A stretch of 6,446 nucleotides of DNA. Source: Nitriliruptorales bacterium. GTDB taxonomy: Bacteria > Actinomycetota > Nitriliruptoria > Euzebyales > Egibacteraceae. This document shows, piece by piece, positions 4,949 through 6,446 of the stretch (within the stretch, counting starts at the first letter, position 1; every line of letters begins with the position of its first letter). Location of the stretch: contig SKPY01000433.1 in assembly GCA_007119305.1 (NCBI GenBank), forward strand, positions 1 to 6,446, written 5' to 3'. The notes beneath the pieces are model-generated. The model saw only the letters and a program-made list of their open reading frames with translations, did no database searches and was not told the DNA's origin. A program made the position numbers and the translations under genes.

Positions 4949-6446
4949 GGGCTCTCGTCTGGCTCCTGCCGCTGATCCTGCCGCTCGGCGCCGCTGCGGC
5001 GCTGCTGGTCCGCCCGCGGTGGTCATGGCTGCTGCCCGTGGCCCCGCTGCCCGCCCTCGCCCTCGCGCTGCTCGGTGCGCCGACGTCACCGCCCGATCTT
5101 GCGTGGGTGCTGCTCGACATGCGGCTCGACCTGGATCCGCTGGGTCGCCTGCTGCTCACGATGACCGCCTTCCTGTGGGCATGCGCCGGCGCCTACGGGC
5201 GGGCGCTCGCGGCCCGCAGCCGCGGCTTCGGCCCCCTGATGCTGCTCACGATGACCGGCAATCTCGGCCTCGTCCTGGCCGCCGACGTCCTGTCGTTCTA
5301 CGCGCTGTTCGCGCTCATGACCTTCGCCGCCTACGGCCTCGTCGTCCACGACCGCACGGCCTTCGCCCTGCGGGCGGGCCGCGTCTACATCGGGCTGGCC
5401 GTGGCCGGGGAGGCACTGCTGCTCACCGGGTTGCTGCTCGCCGTGGCCGCCGCCGGGGACCTGCAGCTCGCCGGCCTCGGGGCGGCGGTTGCGCGGGCCC
5501 CGCAGCGCGACCTCATCGTCGGCCTGCTGCTCGCCGGCTTCGGCGTCAAGGCCGGCATCGTGCCGCTGCACGTGTGGCTGCCGCTCGCCCACCCGGCGGC
5601 GCCCGTCGCGGCGAGCGCGGTGCTGAGCGGGGCGATGATCAAGGCCGGCTTCCTCGGCTGGGTGCGGGTCCTGCCCCTGGGCGAGGCGGCGCTGCCCGGC
5701 TGGTCGGTCACCCTCGTGACGGTCGGGCTGGCCAGCGCCTTCGTGGGCGTCGCGCTCGGGCTCACCCAGCGCGACCCGAAGGTCGTGCTCGCCTACTCGA
5801 GCGTGAGCCAGATGGGGATCGTGGCGGTGCTCGTCGGGGTCGCCGCCGGTGCACCCGACGCGGCGCCACCGGCTATCGCGACGGCCGCCGCCTACGCCTT
5901 CCACCACGGCCTCGCGAAGGGCGCGCTGTTCCTCGGTGCAGGGCTGGCCGGCGCTGCGCTGGCTGCGCGACGCCACCGCCTCGTGCTCATCGGGATGGCC
6001 CTGCCGGCAGCGGCGCTCGCCGGCCTGCCGCCAAGCAGCGGGGTGGCGGCGAAGACCTGGACCAAGGAGGCGGTCGCGCTGCTCGGCGGCGGCTGGGCGG
6101 GGACGGTGACGCTGGCGCTGTCGCTGGCTGCCGTCGGGACGACGCTGCTGCTGGGCCGTCTGCTGTTCGTGCTCGTGCACCGGACCCCCCGCCGCACGCT
6201 CGAGCGGGGACAGCTCGGCGCGTGGGCGCTCGTGCTCGCAGGCGTGGCGGTCGGCACGTGGGTGCTGCCGGCGGCCTTCCTGGGTCCGCTCGACCTGCCC
6301 GCACTGAGCCCCGCAACCGTCTGGGACGGGCTGTGGCCGGTCGCACTCGGCGCAGCCGTGGCCGCAGCCGCCTGGCGCCTGCACCGCGCGCGGGGGCTGG
6401 CGCTGCCTGACGTGCCGCCTGGCGACGTCGGGGCCCCCGCAGGGAC
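4945..6446 (+). CDS. Antiporter-type membrane subunit 3 (complex I subunit 5-like, partial at right edge)
   Basis: An ATG overlapping the previous stop (ATGA) opens a frame that stays open to the window end, giving 500 codons with no stop seen. The product is again about fourteen membrane segments, ending in a hydrophilic Pro/Gly/Ala-rich tail from about residue 480. Family motifs present are K202 and H208 (GFGVKAGIVPLHVWLP), K233 (GAMIKAG), K279 (RDPKVVLAYSSVSQMG), H320/H321/K325 (FHHGLAKGALF) and K370 with K374 (GVAAKTWTKEA). Where subunits 1 and 2 have the TM5 glutamate, this protein has Ala120 (LSFYALFALM). An acidic residue, E156 (VAGEALLLTG), lies in the next helix and may take its place. 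The protein is most like the branch annotated as complex I subunit 5 / hydrogenase-4 subunit B, but no electron-transfer partner is visible. The missing C-terminus is probably only a short tail. Confidence 0.85.
   Translation, partial: MRALVWLLPLILPLGAAAALLVRPRWSWLLPVAPLPALALALLGAPTSPPDLAWVLLDMRLDLDPLGRLLLTMTAFLWACAGAYGRALAARSRGFGPLMLLTMTGNLGLVLAADVLSFYALFALMTFAAYGLVVHDRTAFALRAGRVYIGLAVAGEALLLTGLLLAVAAAGDLQLAGLGAAVARAPQRDLIVGLLLAGFGVKAGIVPLHVWLPLAHPAAPVAASAVLSGAMIKAGFLGWVRVLPLGEAALPGWSVTLVTVGLASAFVGVALGLTQRDPKVVLAYSSVSQMGIVAVLVGVAAGAPDAAPPAIATAAAYAFHHGLAKGALFLGAGLAGAALAARRHRLVLIGMALPAAALAGLPPSSGVAAKTWTKEAVALLGGGWAGTVTLALSLAAVGTTLLLGRLLFVLVHRTPRRTLERGQLGAWALVLAGVAVGTWVLPAAFLGPLDLPALSPATVWDGLWPVALGAAVAAAAWRLHRARGLALPDVPPGDVGAPAG

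Noticed and set aside
5019..6410. Plus-strand 463-codon frame within the third antiporter gene
   Set aside because: Arg/Ala/Pro/Gly-rich out-of-frame translation. The frame from 4945 gives the conserved family motifs throughout.
1..6446. CRISPR array, tRNA, rRNA or insertion sequence
   Set aside because: No spaced direct repeats, cloverleaf or CCA-end pattern, transposase motifs or terminal inverted repeats with target duplications were found by eye.

Overview
The window comes from a GC-rich bacterial chromosome, most probably Actinomycetota. The evidence is the strong G/C bias at third codon positions, several GTG starts, a DUF6098-like gene (a family I associate with actinobacteria) and a probable leaderless -10 promoter. 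The genus cannot be determined from the sequence.

Layout. (1) Positions 1-185, minus strand: the 5' part of a small PLDc_N-type membrane protein that runs off the left edge. (2) 186-533: a gene-poor stretch with only two small inverted repeats. (3) 534-1077, minus strand: a compact toxin-antitoxin pair, a ribbon-helix-helix antitoxin followed by a MazF/PemK-type endoribonuclease, overlapping by 14 bases. (4) About 1111-1497, plus strand: a DUF6098-like gene divergent from the toxin-antitoxin pair. It has no normal start codon in front of its conserved N-terminus and seems to lack a middle segment, so it may be a remnant. (5) 1498-1666: an intergenic region with three clustered inverted repeats, probably a terminator and/or control region. 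(6) 1667-6446, plus strand: a tightly coupled operon of a small three-helix membrane protein (MnhF/MrpF-like) and three successive large antiporter-type membrane subunits of the NuoL/NuoM/NuoN/MrpA/MrpD family. The last subunit is cut by the right edge.

How the genes work together. The operon is joined by a TGATG overlap, a one-base gap and an ATGA overlap, so its products are probably made in fixed ratio and assembled into one membrane complex that moves protons and perhaps other cations. The first two large subunits keep the Glu/Lys residues used for ion translocation in this family. The third has Ala where the TM5 glutamate is expected but keeps its lysines. No electron-transfer subunit (NuoB, C, D, I or hydrogenase-like) is visible, and no MrpB, C, E or G. 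The complex is therefore best read as a multi-D-subunit Mrp-like cation/proton antiporter whose remaining genes may lie beyond 6446. An energy-converting hydrogenase or other complex I-like module cannot be excluded.

The left third (toxin-antitoxin pair, possible gene remnant, long non-coding gap) reads as accessory DNA, while the right two thirds reads as core bioenergetics.
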